The notes under the pieces are model-generated. The model was given only the letters and a program-made list of their open reading frames with translations. It was not told the DNA's origin and did not search any database. The position numbers and the translations under genes are program-made. Shown here piece by piece: positions 36,180 through 49,490 of a stretch of DNA of 64,000 nucleotides; positions within the stretch are counted from its first letter, which is position 1, and every line of letters begins with the position of its first letter. The stretch lies in NCBI GenBank assembly GCA_024349245.1, contig JALDNG010000007.1, positions 2,200,001 to 2,264,000 of the forward strand, given 5' to 3'. Origin of the DNA: Neodontobutis hainanensis. Lineage: Eukaryota; Chordata; Actinopteri; Gobiiformes; Odontobutidae.

Positions 36180-39100
36180 ATGTCGACCACAACAGAAAAT
36201 GGGATGGGGGGTCCTCGGAGCACAGGCAGAGAGAAAACATACAAAAAGGTAAGTTTTATTACTTCAAAAGATGCTTTAGTTTATTTCTGTAGTCCTGCTT
36301 CTGTAAGGTCTATTTTGTAATGCTGCTGCTGCCTCCTCAAAGTCCTTCTGCAGCACATAATGTCCTGACCCCTGCCAGGGCAAGCTGACTTAGACCACTT
36401 AAGTCCAGCCCTCACTTGTTTACTTTTTTACTTGAAGACGTCATGGCTTATTATAGCATTTCATAAGATGTAAGCATTGCATGCCTGTTTTCTTGTGAAA
36501 CTTTCTTTCTAGACCACGTCATCAGCCCTGAAGGGAGCCATTCAGCTGGGTATTGGCTACACAGTGGGAAACCTGACCTCTAAACCTGACAGAGATGTCC
36601 TTATGCAAGACTTCTATGTAGTGGAGAGTGTTTTTCTTCCTAGGTTGGTGATACATTTTTACGTACACATATACTTACAGCTTTCTTCATAATGAATCAC
36701 TGAACTATAGCTTCAAATCTCTGAAAGAGCATGTGATTAAACTGTGTAGGTGGTTACAGGCTGCGCTGGGTCCAACAGTCTCTTGAAGTGGGATAAAAAT
36801 CACAAACTAAGTTAAAACTGCAGACACTTTATTATGCATCTACAATTGAACTTAGTGAAGTTATGATGCATGGATAAAACAGTAGTAGGGGATTATCCTG
36901 CAGGGAACTGTGAAATGAGCTTACTGTGGACCTCCTACTTCCACGGCAGTGTGTGGCAACTTCACTATTTTGAGGTGTCTATGAAATTACATTGCAAGCT
37001 TAAAAAAAACCTTTACATAATCCACAACAGACCAGCAAATTTTTTGAAACACACACACACACACACATATGCGCTACAGTAGTTATATTACTGATCTGTT
37101 GGATTTATAGCTTTTCTACAGCAGGAAAAAAAGAATTGTATAAAGAAAAAGTGTAGTGCTTCCCCTGACCTCCCGCACCTGGATATGCAAACTCTGTGGT
37201 TTATGCAAATCTTGACTTGGCATTCACATAGACATTACACAACAACTAAATATAGCTGTTGTTATGTTATGGTTTCGCCCCAGACTAAACTAAAACTTAG
37301 CCTCCTCCCTCAATTTGAACAGTGCAAAAATAATAAAAGTTATGTTCACTTCAGGGCCAGTTTCACTTGGAGCATAAACTGCAAATAAATAATCATGGAG
37401 AAATCCGTAAAACACAAACAAATGTTTGTGTTTTACGGATTTCTCCAAATGCCTGACTTAAACACACAAATGTTTAAGTCAGGCATCTGACACCATTTTC
37501 CGTTTCATGTACTGTCTTCTTCAGTGGAGTACAGAAATGGCTCTGTTCCTTTTCAAAGTCAAGTGTGTGTCTCTTCAGGGAGTGGCACAGTGATGGAGAT
37601 GCCTTTCAAAAGCTTTTATGGCTCGCTTCTTCTCAACACTCGTCTGTTTCTCTTGTTGGTTCTCTGTAGTGACTTACTGCTGTTGTTTGTCCTGTCCGCC
37701 TTGTTTTAGATGACTGGATATGTCGCAGATCGCCACAGTTTGTGTATTTTTGACAACAAACGCAAACACAGATGGTTTACTGATTAGATTGAATGAAACA
37801 CGTCTGCGCGCTGTGTGTCGCGAAATGGTTACCAAGCAATAGTAGTGCCAGCATCAATAGCCTGTCAGTAATAGAAGCATGCTGTTCCTCAAGAGTAATT
37901 GTTTTTTGTGTGTGTGTGTACATTAAAATAGAGCAACCAGATTTCTTTGTAGCATAATTACAGGTTTAGTATTGCACATTGTCAGGTAAGACTTGATCTC
38001 ATGTCAGAATGTAAGACGACCCCAAAACAACAACACGTAACCTCATTATTCAGAAAACTGGCCACTATCTTGAACAGATTTAGAGCTGCCCTCACGTTGA
38101 CTCTAACAAGATAAAATGTTTAATTAAAATCTGTAATTTTGTTCAAATATATGAAATATAAGTTTACAATTACAATTACAATTTGTTTACACAATAGGTT
38201 GAAAACAAGCCATGTGCTTATTTTGTGATTAACATTCTGCCTTTTGGCTTGAGGTGCTTTTTAAAAAATCTTGTTCAGACCAAGTAATCAGATCCATTTC
38301 ATTCTCTTGGCGAAGAACTCAATACAGGCCAGTTTATCACTACAATAGTGAAGAATGGGTTCCCATAGATGGCTTTAGTGCATGTAGCTCACGCAAGGGT
38401 GGGGCATATTACCAATACACTGATGCAGGTTTTTTAACATTAAGCTCAAGTGGTGAGGTCTCTTTTGGTTCATATTGCGCAGACATGAATTTAACTGAAT
38501 AGGTCTTGTTGTCTTATGGTCAATATAAACATTAAATAACTAGCAGAATTTAAATACATGTGTACTTTTCTTTTTTTTCTTACCTGTTCTTTCCACATGG
38601 CAGCGAAGGAAGCAACTTGACCCCAGCCCACCATTACCCTGACTTCCGCTTCAAGACTTACGCCCCTCTGGCTTTTCGCTACTTCAGAGATCTGTTTGGC
38701 ATTAAACCAGATGACTACCTGGTAGGGGAGTTTCATTTTCCCATTATCAACAAAAATGTACATGCAATCTGTTGCACATATTTGTTGAGTTTACGTTATT
38801 TAGCGGATATCTTGGTCTCATAATTTGGAGGGTAATCTTGATTCTCAGTTTATCTGCCTGTATACTTGATGTACAGTCAACATTATACATGGCTTTTTAA
38901 TTAGTGGTAGGTGGAGGAATACAGAAACACTATGGATGGACATATGGAAAGTAATAATTAAGCCTTTTGAGCTTCCTCCTACGCTCTTTGTTTCAATAGC
39001 TGTATCTAGGTTTTCGACTAAGCCATATTGCCAGTTTATTATGTATGCTTCAGTGGCGCTTCACCTGTATAATATCACTTACAGTGTTTAGTCAGAAGTC

Positions 39101-42100
39101 ATATTTAATTAATTCATGTGCAGTGTATGCCAGCCTAAATTGGGTTTGTGGAACACCAGAGCATTTCCGAAACTCTCCTCATCATAATCATTATGTGTTA
39201 CGTTTTATGATGATGTTGTTTTACCCCTATGCCTTGTTACTTCAGATAACATAATCTATATCATTTTTAAGTGCTAACAAACAAAATAAGATGGAGAAAA
39301 CATAGGGACCACTAGAGCGGCCTTGAAGAATTCAAGCACACACATTTCATATGCACAATGTAAATGCAATAAAGCAATGACTGATGAAGCGTGTTGTTGC
39401 TCTACAGTAACTACATACAGTATAGACACAAACATGTGTGGGCTTATAAATAATAATAATAATAATACAACATATGTTTAGCGCTCTTGACAGTAACCTT
39501 ACCCCAAAGTTTGTCATCTGACATGGTTGAGCAGTAAAGGCACAAGGACTGAGTTGTTTGGATCTTAATATGTTTGAGGTGATGTGAAAGAAGAATTCTT
39601 TGTGTTTTCCTTCTCAGTACTCTCTTGTAAATGAGCCCCTTATTGAGCTGGTCAACCCAGGTGCCAGTGGCTCTCTCTTCTACCTGACCAGTGACGACGA
39701 GTTCATCATTAAGACCGTCCAGCACAAAGAGGCCAAGTTTCTCCAGAGATTGTTACCTGGATACTACATGGTAAGCTCTACTATTGCTTTAGTTATAGGC
39801 AGAGGTTAACGTAAACTGTTTTTTTTTATTATTACATTTATTTTGGATTATTTATTTTAGTTATACTTCTGAGCAGATACTTTACCCTCTTCATGCCATC
39901 TTTATTTGAATCTACTATGCTCATATTCTTTGTCATACACCTTACAGAACTTAAACCAGAATCCACGCACACTGCTGCCAAAGTTCTACGGTCTTTACTG
40001 TATTCAGTCAGGAGGCATCAACATCCGGCTAGTGGTAATGAACAACGTCCTGCCTCGCTGTGTAAAAATGCACTACAAGTACGACCTGAAGGGCTCAACC
40101 TATAAGAGACGAGCGTCCAGAAAGGAGCGAGAGAAATCCTGCCCCACCTACAAAGACCTAGACTTTCAGGACATGCATGAAGAGGGGCTTCACTTTGACA
40201 CAGAGACATACAACAACCTGATGAAGACCCTGCAGAGAGACTGTCGGGTAGGTTTAACGCTAAATTGAACTCGGGTCTTTTAAAGGTCACTGACATTTCC
40301 ACTCATGTTTGATCACACTTTCTGACACTAAGATGTTTGACCTGTGCATTGCACCACATGGGGCATTATGTTCTGTGTCATATGAAAAGCGTAAAGCTGA
40401 TTACACACGGCCTGGGAATGTACAAAAACAAGGGTTACTTTTGCCATTTTTCCTCAGGTTATGAAAGCCTATAAGCAACAGTCCATTTACCTGCATCCTT
40501 AAAGTACTGCAGGAACAGTCAAAGGTGGGAAGAGGAGGCAAAATATGCCTTCAAGTTATTTAATAACTAAACGCAAATCTATGATTGGATTAGAAATATA
40601 ACCATACACCCTTATAATGGCACCAGATGTTTTGAAAACTTAATATTCCATCTTTTTTCTATGGGGTGTGTAAACTGTTTCCAGTGTTTGCTCAACTGAA
40701 GCTCTCGGGTTGCTACAGGCTCTTTACTTCCATTGCTGCACTGCTAATGTTTTAATACATGATAGCTCTCCAAACACTGAATGTGATTAAGACATAATCC
40801 TGGTAGAGACCCAGTGCTCGTCCAAAGATAGGTCACTGATCCAAAGACTTGCATTCTTCACTATTTTAGCACAGAGGCTAAGAGACTGTCTGCTGGAATA
40901 ACACTTCCTGGATCATTATTTTCTTACCTGCTGGATGCTTTTACAGGAAGCAGTACATAAAATAAATGATCTAACGCAGCTGAAACATTGCCGCACTGCA
41001 TATCATTTTCCTTCCTCTAACAGTGAGGTCATTGTTAAACTGAGAAACCTAAATAATAAAAACGTCAGTGGACACAAGGCTTGCGTACAGTAGCTTTAGA
41101 AATGGCGATGATACAAAAGAACAAGGTGTAGAAACATAAGATAGTAGATATTTTTTTTATTTTATTTTTAGCAACGGTGGGTTAATAGTGGGTTTAGACT
41201 CCAAAGCCCCCTGTGTATTAATCCCATTATGCCTGGTGTGCAGTAATAACGCTGCACTCATTGCTCAAATACTGTTTTAGACCACAAATGGACTACGTAG
41301 ATGTCTGTGAAATGTGTCCAGACAGTGTTACACATGGACATCCTTGTCACATGTGGCAACCCTGTTATCTAATAGTTCTAGAAATTTCTTTGCACCAACC
41401 TCTGTTCAAATGTCTCTTTTTGAATGTGTAGGAAGAAGGGAAGCTAGATAGTTTTATCAGCAGAATGGGATTGATGAGTCAAGGGCATTAGCTGTAATAA
41501 GTTTTGTGATGCTGCTGGTATATTTAGTCCTGTCTTACACAATTCTCTTCTTTTATTTGTCATTATATAAAACACATGCTTCTAATTTTTGGAATTATTT
41601 CTATTTATGTTAGAGTTACATTTGTATACGGGTGTTTGTGACTCTGGTTTAGCCTTTTGAATTTAAATATATATTTTTTTATTCTCTGAAATTTCCCAAC
41701 TGCATTTCCAGAAATTTTTTGTTTTTGTCTGAGGTTTGGTTTCTGTAAAGTACCAGTCACTGAAGTTAAACCTTCATGCTAAATTTGTATCAATGTCCTG
41801 TTTTCATTGACCAAATAAAAATAAAAATAAACATTACTGGCAGACATCCACTGTCAGTAATGTGTTGCATTGTAGTGTCTGAATATTTGCCTTTGTTGTG
41901 CCGCCACTCTTGTGGTCTGCATATGCACTAGACAATTTGTTATTGTCATGGCTTCCTGTGTTCTCCTCTTGAGCGGGAAACAAAGTGCCCTCTAAGCAGA
42001 ATCTGTGCCCATTTTCATGAGTAAGCAGCAAACCTCATCACCCCAGGACAGGCTGTGAACTAAAACATACAGGAGCAGACTGAGTTACACAGGGTGAGGG

Positions 42101-45100
42101 TTGCATAAAAGTGACAAAACAGTGTTTGTAAAAGCTCCCATATTTCTGTTTAGGGTGAATGTGTGATGTGAAAGGCCAGATAGAGCAGTGTGATGGACTG
42201 ATAAAGACAATAAGCAGATCTCTCGATAAATGTGTGATTGGGAAATGATCTCATCTCCATTACTCTGCAGCTCCTCTGAAACTCCCCAAATGTCAAAACA
42301 ACACAGGGCATGAATAATTCATCCTAAACCATAAGAGAGAGAGCGTAAGGGTGCGGTTTGTGTTTTTAATGTCCTAGTGCAGTCTCTATATGGATCCTTA
42401 TTTTCATTAACTCTCATTTGCAGAAATAGGAAAACGTTATTTTTAACTTGTTAAGTGAAGAAATAGGTTCACACTGTGCAGTGTGGTAATGGGACAAGCA
42501 TGTGTTGTGAAAGACCCAGTGTAACCAATTCTAAGTGACAGTTCACTGCCTTATTAGCAATCTTTTAGCACCAATATATCCTGTGACAACAATGGCTTCT
42601 CAGTTTCTCAGCTTTATAAAACATAGGCTCTGAACCTACAGTCGGGTTAGACACACACTTCGTTCAGACAAGCTTTAAACTAACAAACATTTTATTGCAG
42701 CTGTTAATCTATTTTTTTGAAGGTAAGGTGTGATTTGAATTAAAACAGGTCAGAGGTTTGCAGCAAAAAATAAAAAAGTTAAAATTATGTTAATTGTATT
42801 GGAGCATTTCATCACTAACATGATAATTCTAGTTTTAGTGCTGTTTCAGTATATGACCTCTTTTTGAGAGTTTGCTGTTTATTAATATCAAGTGAGGCAG
42901 TGACAGCATGCTGGCTTGCATTTACATTCTGATCCATGTCAAATCTAAATTCAGGGACTGCTGTGACAAAGCACATCTCCTACAGAAGTGTAATGTCCTA
43001 ACATCAGCTGTTCCTCCACATTATTTTCTGTGTTGCAACAGTTTAATGATTTGGCTGCTGTTGCCTGGTGTGCATGTCTCCATTCAAAATGGTTGCTTTT
43101 TGAATGTTTGAATAGACTGGGGGAGGGAAGGGATGCAGCTGGTTGATACAGAAAATGCAAAGTACTGACAAAAGCCTCGGTGTTTGTTGGAGCAACTTAC
43201 TAAGTCCATTTTGTGTATGCATGTGAGTGTATAAATGTTGAACACCAATCAGCAGTGTCTTTACTAAATCAAACTGGATTTATGGCTAGTGCTATTTAAA
43301 ACAAAATTGACTTTTCTGGCAAGAGATAGAAGTATAAGGTCAATTCAAAATACCATTGGTCAGTTCAGTGCAGGTCTTCTAGTGTATAAGTCAGCTCTCT
43401 CTGACATCACATCTGTAAGAGGTATCATTTTACAAATGTGGGACCTTAAAAATCATCCTATGAGATGTGCCTCTAGTTCAATGGAGATGGGGTATCAATC
43501 AAAAATTTTCACTTGTCTTTACTAATGACATTTTGCACATTTTATTTTATTTTTTTAAGCGTTATATTTGACGTTATTCAAATTGATAATTTTACAGCAT
43601 TTGGTGTTTCCCAGAAGAATTTTTCCAGTCAACTTGGAGTCTAGGTTGTCGAAGCTTACATTTTTATTGATTGACATATTATACATTTCATACATTTGCC
43701 CCAAATGACTCAACAATTTTGCCTCTGATCTAGGCTTTAACACAGACTATATGTAAGTGTACTTAAAACAGTAGTCAAGGTAGTGGGTGAATGTCAACTG
43801 GAGTTTTACGGGAAACGGCCATTGGTGTTCCCTCGTCTAGTCTGGGTCATAGGATAAGCATCAATCTTGGTGATTAAATGGTGAGGTGACATGCGTTCAG
43901 AGATTAAACCCATTCCTCCCACTGTCGTCATTTCATGAGAGCGGCATAAACAGGAGACGCAAAGTCTCAAGAGTCTCTCTAAAAGTTGGGGAAAGGCTTC
44001 TTTTACAGGTCAAAGGGTAACTGAGTGTAACTGAGTGTGGACAAACACTTTGTTTAGGTAGCTCAAGCCTAGTTTACACAGATATTTCCTTTTAGGTCTT
44101 TGAGGTCTAGGACTACGTGGGTTGATGAACAAAATTACTTTTTGGAAACTAAAAGTAAAACATACAGCTTATTAAGTAAGTAGATAATCACAGTGGGAAT
44201 TTTTCTGTTTTGAAATCTAGAGTTTTTAACGTTGTGCAATCAAATATACACTGCTAACTGTGTAAAAATGTAATTACACTTTATGACAATGGATCATAAG
44301 ACTTTAGTGGTTTCTCTGCAGGTTCTGGAGAGTTTTAAGATCATGGACTACAGCCTGCTGCTGGGCGTGCACGTGTTGGATCACAATCAGAGGGATAGCA
44401 GCGAGCCAGGCCAGGCAGGGGGGGACGGCAGGAGGCCACAGGGCCAGAGGGTACTCTACTCCACCGCCATGGAATCCATCCAGGGAGACGGCAAAGCAGC
44501 TGAAGTCCTGAGCACAGACGACACGTAAGCCTCTAGCCTGCAGAGTGGAGACATTCACATCCTGAACACATATATGGACAGAAAGCTCACACAAATAGGC
44601 ATTAGCATAAACATGTGTACACAAACACTGATGTCTGTGCAACTAGTTAATATATAAAATAACCTTTATTTACTCACTGAATATGTAAATAGCATTTGAA
44701 GAAATTATATGTGTAATCCTACAGACTTTTCAATTTTTACAAATACCAAAATTCAATGGTTAACCAACAATTGTAAATTTACAGGATGGGAGGTATTCCG
44801 GCTAAAACCCATAAAGAGGATAAGCTGCTCATCTTCCTGGGAATCATTGACATCCTTCAATCATACAGGTGCTAAAACTAAAATGTAAAATAGAGTAGAG
44901 TAAAATGACTCATGAGTAATGCAGAAGAAATAATTGAGAGAACGGATCACAGATATCCTTCAGAGCAGCTGCTTTTATATGATCTATGACGTAAAGCTTT
45001 TCATAAGACACAGCATCTTTTGTCTTTTTTTTCTATGACATTAACGACTAGATCTAAGCAAGTCAAGAAACACAATAAAAGCACCAGTCTCTGTGGCTGG

Positions 45101-48100
45101 TTGGAGCAGAAAAATTATTGGGAGATTGGGCCAAGAATTCCCACTAAAACGAGCTAACTTGTCACTGTTTGTACTTCTTTTTTTTCCTGCTCAATCAAAG
45201 ACTAATCTCAAAGGCCAATGTTACATCATCAGGAGCGTTTGATGATTTGGTGAAGCTTGAAAAGAAAGGAACACTGTTGCATAAGTGTATATAATTGTGT
45301 TATGATTTGTTTGTGTTATTTTAGGTTTATTAAAAAGCTGGAACACTCGTGGAAAGCCCTGGTGTATGATGGTGTAAGTTCATAGTTTGAGCAAATTTGC
45401 TGCCGTTATCCGTGTGGCTTTTATTAGTCACATGAATGAATGAAAGCTCCATTTTCTCTGTGTCCTCAGGATACTGTCTCAGTGCATCGGCCTGGGTTTT
45501 ATGCCAGTCGCTTCCTCAAATTCATGAGCACAACAGTGTTCAGGAAGACTCAATGTGAGTGTGCACATTTTTGAAAGAGCCATTTGTGAGATAAAATGCA
45601 TTTTAGCCGTTCTCAAAGTGAGTTTCTGGACCTGTTCAGTCTATTTAGATTGCATCTATTGTAGTTTACTTTTATAAACATTAAAGCATATTTGATTTGT
45701 CTTACATTTAAGTAAATTCTAAAAATAACCATTATTCTCAGGTATATAAAAATGTATTATGTGGTAATGTCAGGATCCAAACACACTTGACTAAACCATT
45801 GCGCAGAATAAATTAAATAAAAAAGCCTGTTTTTTTATTTTTTTTATTTTTTTTGCTCACAAAATTAGGATGTTGAACACCAGCCATGATTTGTCCTGCT
45901 TTTTTGTGCTGACTTCTGCAAGGCTGATCCTCTGTTGCCAGTTCCTTAAACAGTTTATTCTCATATTATTTTTATTGTTAGAGAGATATAAACAGTTCTC
46001 CTTATCTTCTCTTATTAAATACATAATCTTTCTGTCCGTTTCCTTAGCCCTTAAAATCATTTCCGTATTTTGTGCTTGCTCCCGCAGCACTCAAATTCTC
46101 TCCTTCAAAGAGAACGCGCACGTCTATCCCAGCTCTGAAGTCGTCCTCACAGGAGATCCTTTCATCACAGAGAGATGAGAGGAACGAGGAGCAGGACAGG
46201 AGGGACAGGCTGGGAGGAGCTCGCAGTCTGGCCAGTCTGGACGGACAAGGTACACAACAACGAAATCAACAATTTCCAGACATTGATTTATGGTTGTACT
46301 TGGCAGCTGTTGAGTTATATTATGAATATAATATATACTATATGTCTAGGAAGTGACAAAATGACATCACACATTATAAACTAATCCTGCTGCAAAAAGC
46401 TCTAAGAATTCTAATGAATGCACCGCACCGGAAAATACTTGGGTGTGGATCTTTTCAAAGAAAAGAGAAGTCACAATGTCATGACCTCATATCTGTGACC
46501 TGTCTCACTGTTATGCAACCATCCATAAAACTGTATTCCTCCAGATTTATCAGGAAAGCTATAAAGGACAGGAGATGTTTTGTTTTTTTCCTCATCATGG
46601 CAACAGTTTAATCGTAAATTGAAATTCTATGACAACCTTTATCTCAATGATAGATGATACAATTGGAGGCCGTAAGGGTTGATGTAAGTTAAACTTCAGA
46701 TATGTTTATCTCCTCAGCTGTGTTTGTCTCATATCTGCGGCCCGATCTAGTCCCTGCCAACTCGTCCTTCTATGAAGGATCCTCAATGGGAACCATCTCC
46801 ACCTCCTCCATCTTTGTCAACGTGGACAACCAAACAGATGATAGGTATGCCGCCGTACTGGCTGTTAGTATGTTTATGTGTGACATGTTGGTCTCCACTG
46901 AAGTCACTAAATGCTCAGTGTGTACACAACATAGCCTCCTAAACACACACTTGGCAGCTATGTAAATATGCCCCACCCAATGTTACCTGTGCATCATTGA
47001 GAAGGTGACTCAGCTCACTTTGAAACAGATTTACATAGTTTTGCATTTCATTATATAATAGGGTCTCTCTGAATTAAGTCAGGGATATTACCCGGCAGTT
47101 TGCATTTATTTATTTGACCCAGACAATGCAGTCAAACATAGTAACAATACAAATCCTGTAACTGTGCAGCATGTAGAGTTACGAGCTGATGTTCATTTTT
47201 AACTCCTGTCCCTGGTTGGACTTTAAGCACATTATAAAAAAAAAAACATACATACAATTATAATTACAATTCCCATTTCTTCAAACATTCACTCGCATAG
47301 AAAATGACAATATTTAGCCACAATGTTATGTTCTCCACATGTTCTCCCGTGCTTGGGTGGGTTTTCTCCAGTCACTCCGGTTTCCCCCCACCAACATCAA
47401 AACATGCTGGGCTGTTATTCTTCTGCAAGGCTGTGACTCTGACGGATATGTCTCAGGAGTAATGTCTTATGCTGTGATGTTTTCATCAAAATGTTTTAAA
47501 CAGTATTGTATGTCTTTTTCCTATTATAGACTTTTATATACCCCACACCTTTGTTTTTGTTTTAGTGAGATATTATTTTGTATTTGTCAAAGAAGACCTT
47601 TTTTATAAATGTACTTGAGATTTCTTTTGGAGACAGATAATTGTATTTTGTTTCCCCCTAGTGGCTATAATAACACAAATGCGATTTGATTTAAGGCTAT
47701 GTCTATAAAAGCAACACTATGTAACTTTTTCCACTCAAAATATAACGTTTGGAAATTCATTTTAAAGGCTCTTGACCTAAAACAATTTTTTTAAACAACT
47801 AAGCCAAACAAATACTTCAAGAAACTATTACAAAATGTTGCTTTGAATAAACTAATAAACAATTTTATCAATACCTGCCCCATCGTGTTAGACAATTTTC
47901 TTCTTTATTACGTCTTTATTTATCCTCTCTTTTCCTTCAAACATAGTTTAAACAGCAGTTTTTTATTGCTTTACTCATACTCTCTCAGGGCTGGCACTAA
48001 CATGAACAGTTTAATATCTTTCAGAGATGATGTTGCATCTAGTTCTACATTTACCCTGGAGGACAGTGCTATCTGCCTCATATCAGAGCAAAGCACCGTG

Positions 48101-48240
48101 GACATAGACCATGATGATGGATCAATTCTTGACGTCTACTTGGTGAGTGATCTTCCCTCAGTAGTTTGAGCTCTCTGCTGTGTTAATGACCAATGAAAAT
48201 ATGCATCAACCTGTGCCTCTTCATTCCTTCCTTACAGTGA
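36180..48240 (+). CDS. pip5k1b: Phosphatidylinositol-4-phosphate 5-kinase type I beta
   Basis: This enzyme makes PI(4,5)P2 from PI4P at the plasma membrane. Exons: 36180-36248, 36513-36643, 38604-38721, 39618-39770, 39948-40247, 44322-44524, 44785-44868, 45325-45373, 45470-45554, 46088-46249, 46718-46844, 48025-48142, 48238-48240. They code for 533 residues (human about 540). The start codon is the first base after an acceptor, and the last coding exon contributes only the stop codon. Kinase hallmarks are ALKGAIQLGIGYTVGN, DDEFIIKTVQHKEA (ATP-binding lysine), KYDLKGSTYKRRASRKE, MDYSLLLGVHV and HRPGFYASRFLKFM. The tail PALKSSSQEI and the final SILDVYL match the beta isoform and not alpha or gamma. 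A fish a/b duplicate cannot be told from one copy. Intron 5 (about 4 kb) shows no further gene. Confidence 0.93.
37397..37486. repeat. Two adjacent perfect inverted repeats
   Basis: The first hairpin spans 37397-37446: arms of 23 bp (GGAGAAATCCGTAAAACACAAAC arm set at 37397-37419 and 37424-37446) around a 4-base loop. The second spans 37449-37486: 16-bp arms (37449-37464 and 37471-37486) around a 6-base loop. Both stems are fully paired and lie only 2 bases apart, inside an intron of pip5k1b. Confidence 0.9.
39451..39469. repeat. (TAA)n short tandem repeat
   Basis: About six TAA units in pip5k1b intron 3. Confidence 0.85.
47330..47420 (+). repeat. Second, shorter copy of the teleost interspersed repeat
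   Basis: The words ATGTTCTCCCGTGCTTGGGTGG, GTTTTCTCCAGTCACTCCGG and TCCCCCCACCAACATC correspond to the same family as the copy at 35590-35925, more decayed and truncated. It lies in the last long intron of pip5k1b. Confidence 0.55.
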
Positions 48241-49490
48241 ACATACTGCTCTGACGTCTTCGTCTTCTAATCATCAGACAATCTGCATGTCATCAGAAAA
48301 AAACCATGGTGTCTCCATTTCCAGTGCTGCTAGATTCATGTTGCCACTCATTTTGCCAAGAAAAAGAAATGGCCAAGGCTATCACGGCCAATGTGACATT
48401 CCATTACGATGAACCAATCGAAATGAGAGCTTTTAGAGCATGCATTAACTCAGTGCTATTAGGTTTTATATATGTATGTTTATATTGCCAATATAAAAGG
48501 TGAAAATGTACTGTAATTGTTACAGTATGCATTTCTTTAATCGTTTTTCCTGCTGACCTGAGAGCAATGAAAGACACTTTGGAGTTTACAGCTGCTTTCA
48601 TGATCAACTCAGAAGGTTACAAGGATTTTTACAATAATCTTGGTTCATGCTGAAGTTGGACAGGATGACACCATGCAGAGGAAACATGTTTTCTTATGCA
48701 AGCATAAGTGACAAGTCACTTGGACACACTGACTTTCAAAAGCCACAGACAAAAAAAAAAAAAGACGTGATGTGGGGAAGGTGGCCTTCCTGTTCCAACT
48801 TCTCTGGTTTATTGTGCTGGATTAAAACTGGAAGTCTGCTTCACAAAATTAAATGAAGAAAAAAAAATGTTACTGCATTTTGGATGAAGCACAGATATAC
48901 TGTAACTGTATACTGTAAAATAATTGTATCAGTAGATTGCCATGGTGGTCTACAAGATTCATAAGCACAGCTTTGGGTTTGTGACAATGCACTTTTAACT
49001 ATTCAAATGCATACTTGTGTGCGTCATTTGAGGAATACTGTTCATTTAAAGAACAGTTTAGATCATTTTGATAGGATCCTACATTTTGAGGTTTGAGTCA
49101 ACTACTTTTACTCAGGATATCATTTATGAAATTGTCCTTAAGGAGTTTTCAGGCTGTCTTTATGAAAAAAATAAGAGACAGCCAAAGATTTAAGACAATG
49201 CCAACTCTAAAATCTTATCTGTGCAGAAGATTATTTATTCTGTAAATTACAATATCCCATAATTTTCTGAATCTTCAATGTTTGAATGTAAAAGACAATG
49301 CATATTTATAGAAATCATAAATAAACTGCTTAAACTTTGACTCTGCTCAGCTACTTCCAATGCACAGTTTACACTTCAAATTTACTCAAAGCTTTCATTT
49401 TTGTTGTAACAATTTTAATTTACAGAATGTCAAATTGCATTACATTTAGTGCAAATAACAGGTCTGATGTACAACTTAGAAATAAACCAA
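48241..49490 (+). other. pip5k1b: pip5k1b 3' UTR
   Basis: The non-coding remainder of the terminal exon begins right after the stop codon. Candidate polyadenylation signals AATAAA lie at 49320-49325 and 49481-49486, giving a UTR of about 1.1-1.25 kb. The 48306-48503 ORF within it has no family similarity. Confidence 0.6.

Noticed and set aside
38254..38502. 82-codon ORF in pip5k1b intron 2 resembling a secreted peptide
   Set aside because: No signal peptide, no splice sites that would join it in frame to the kinase exons, and no recognised domain.
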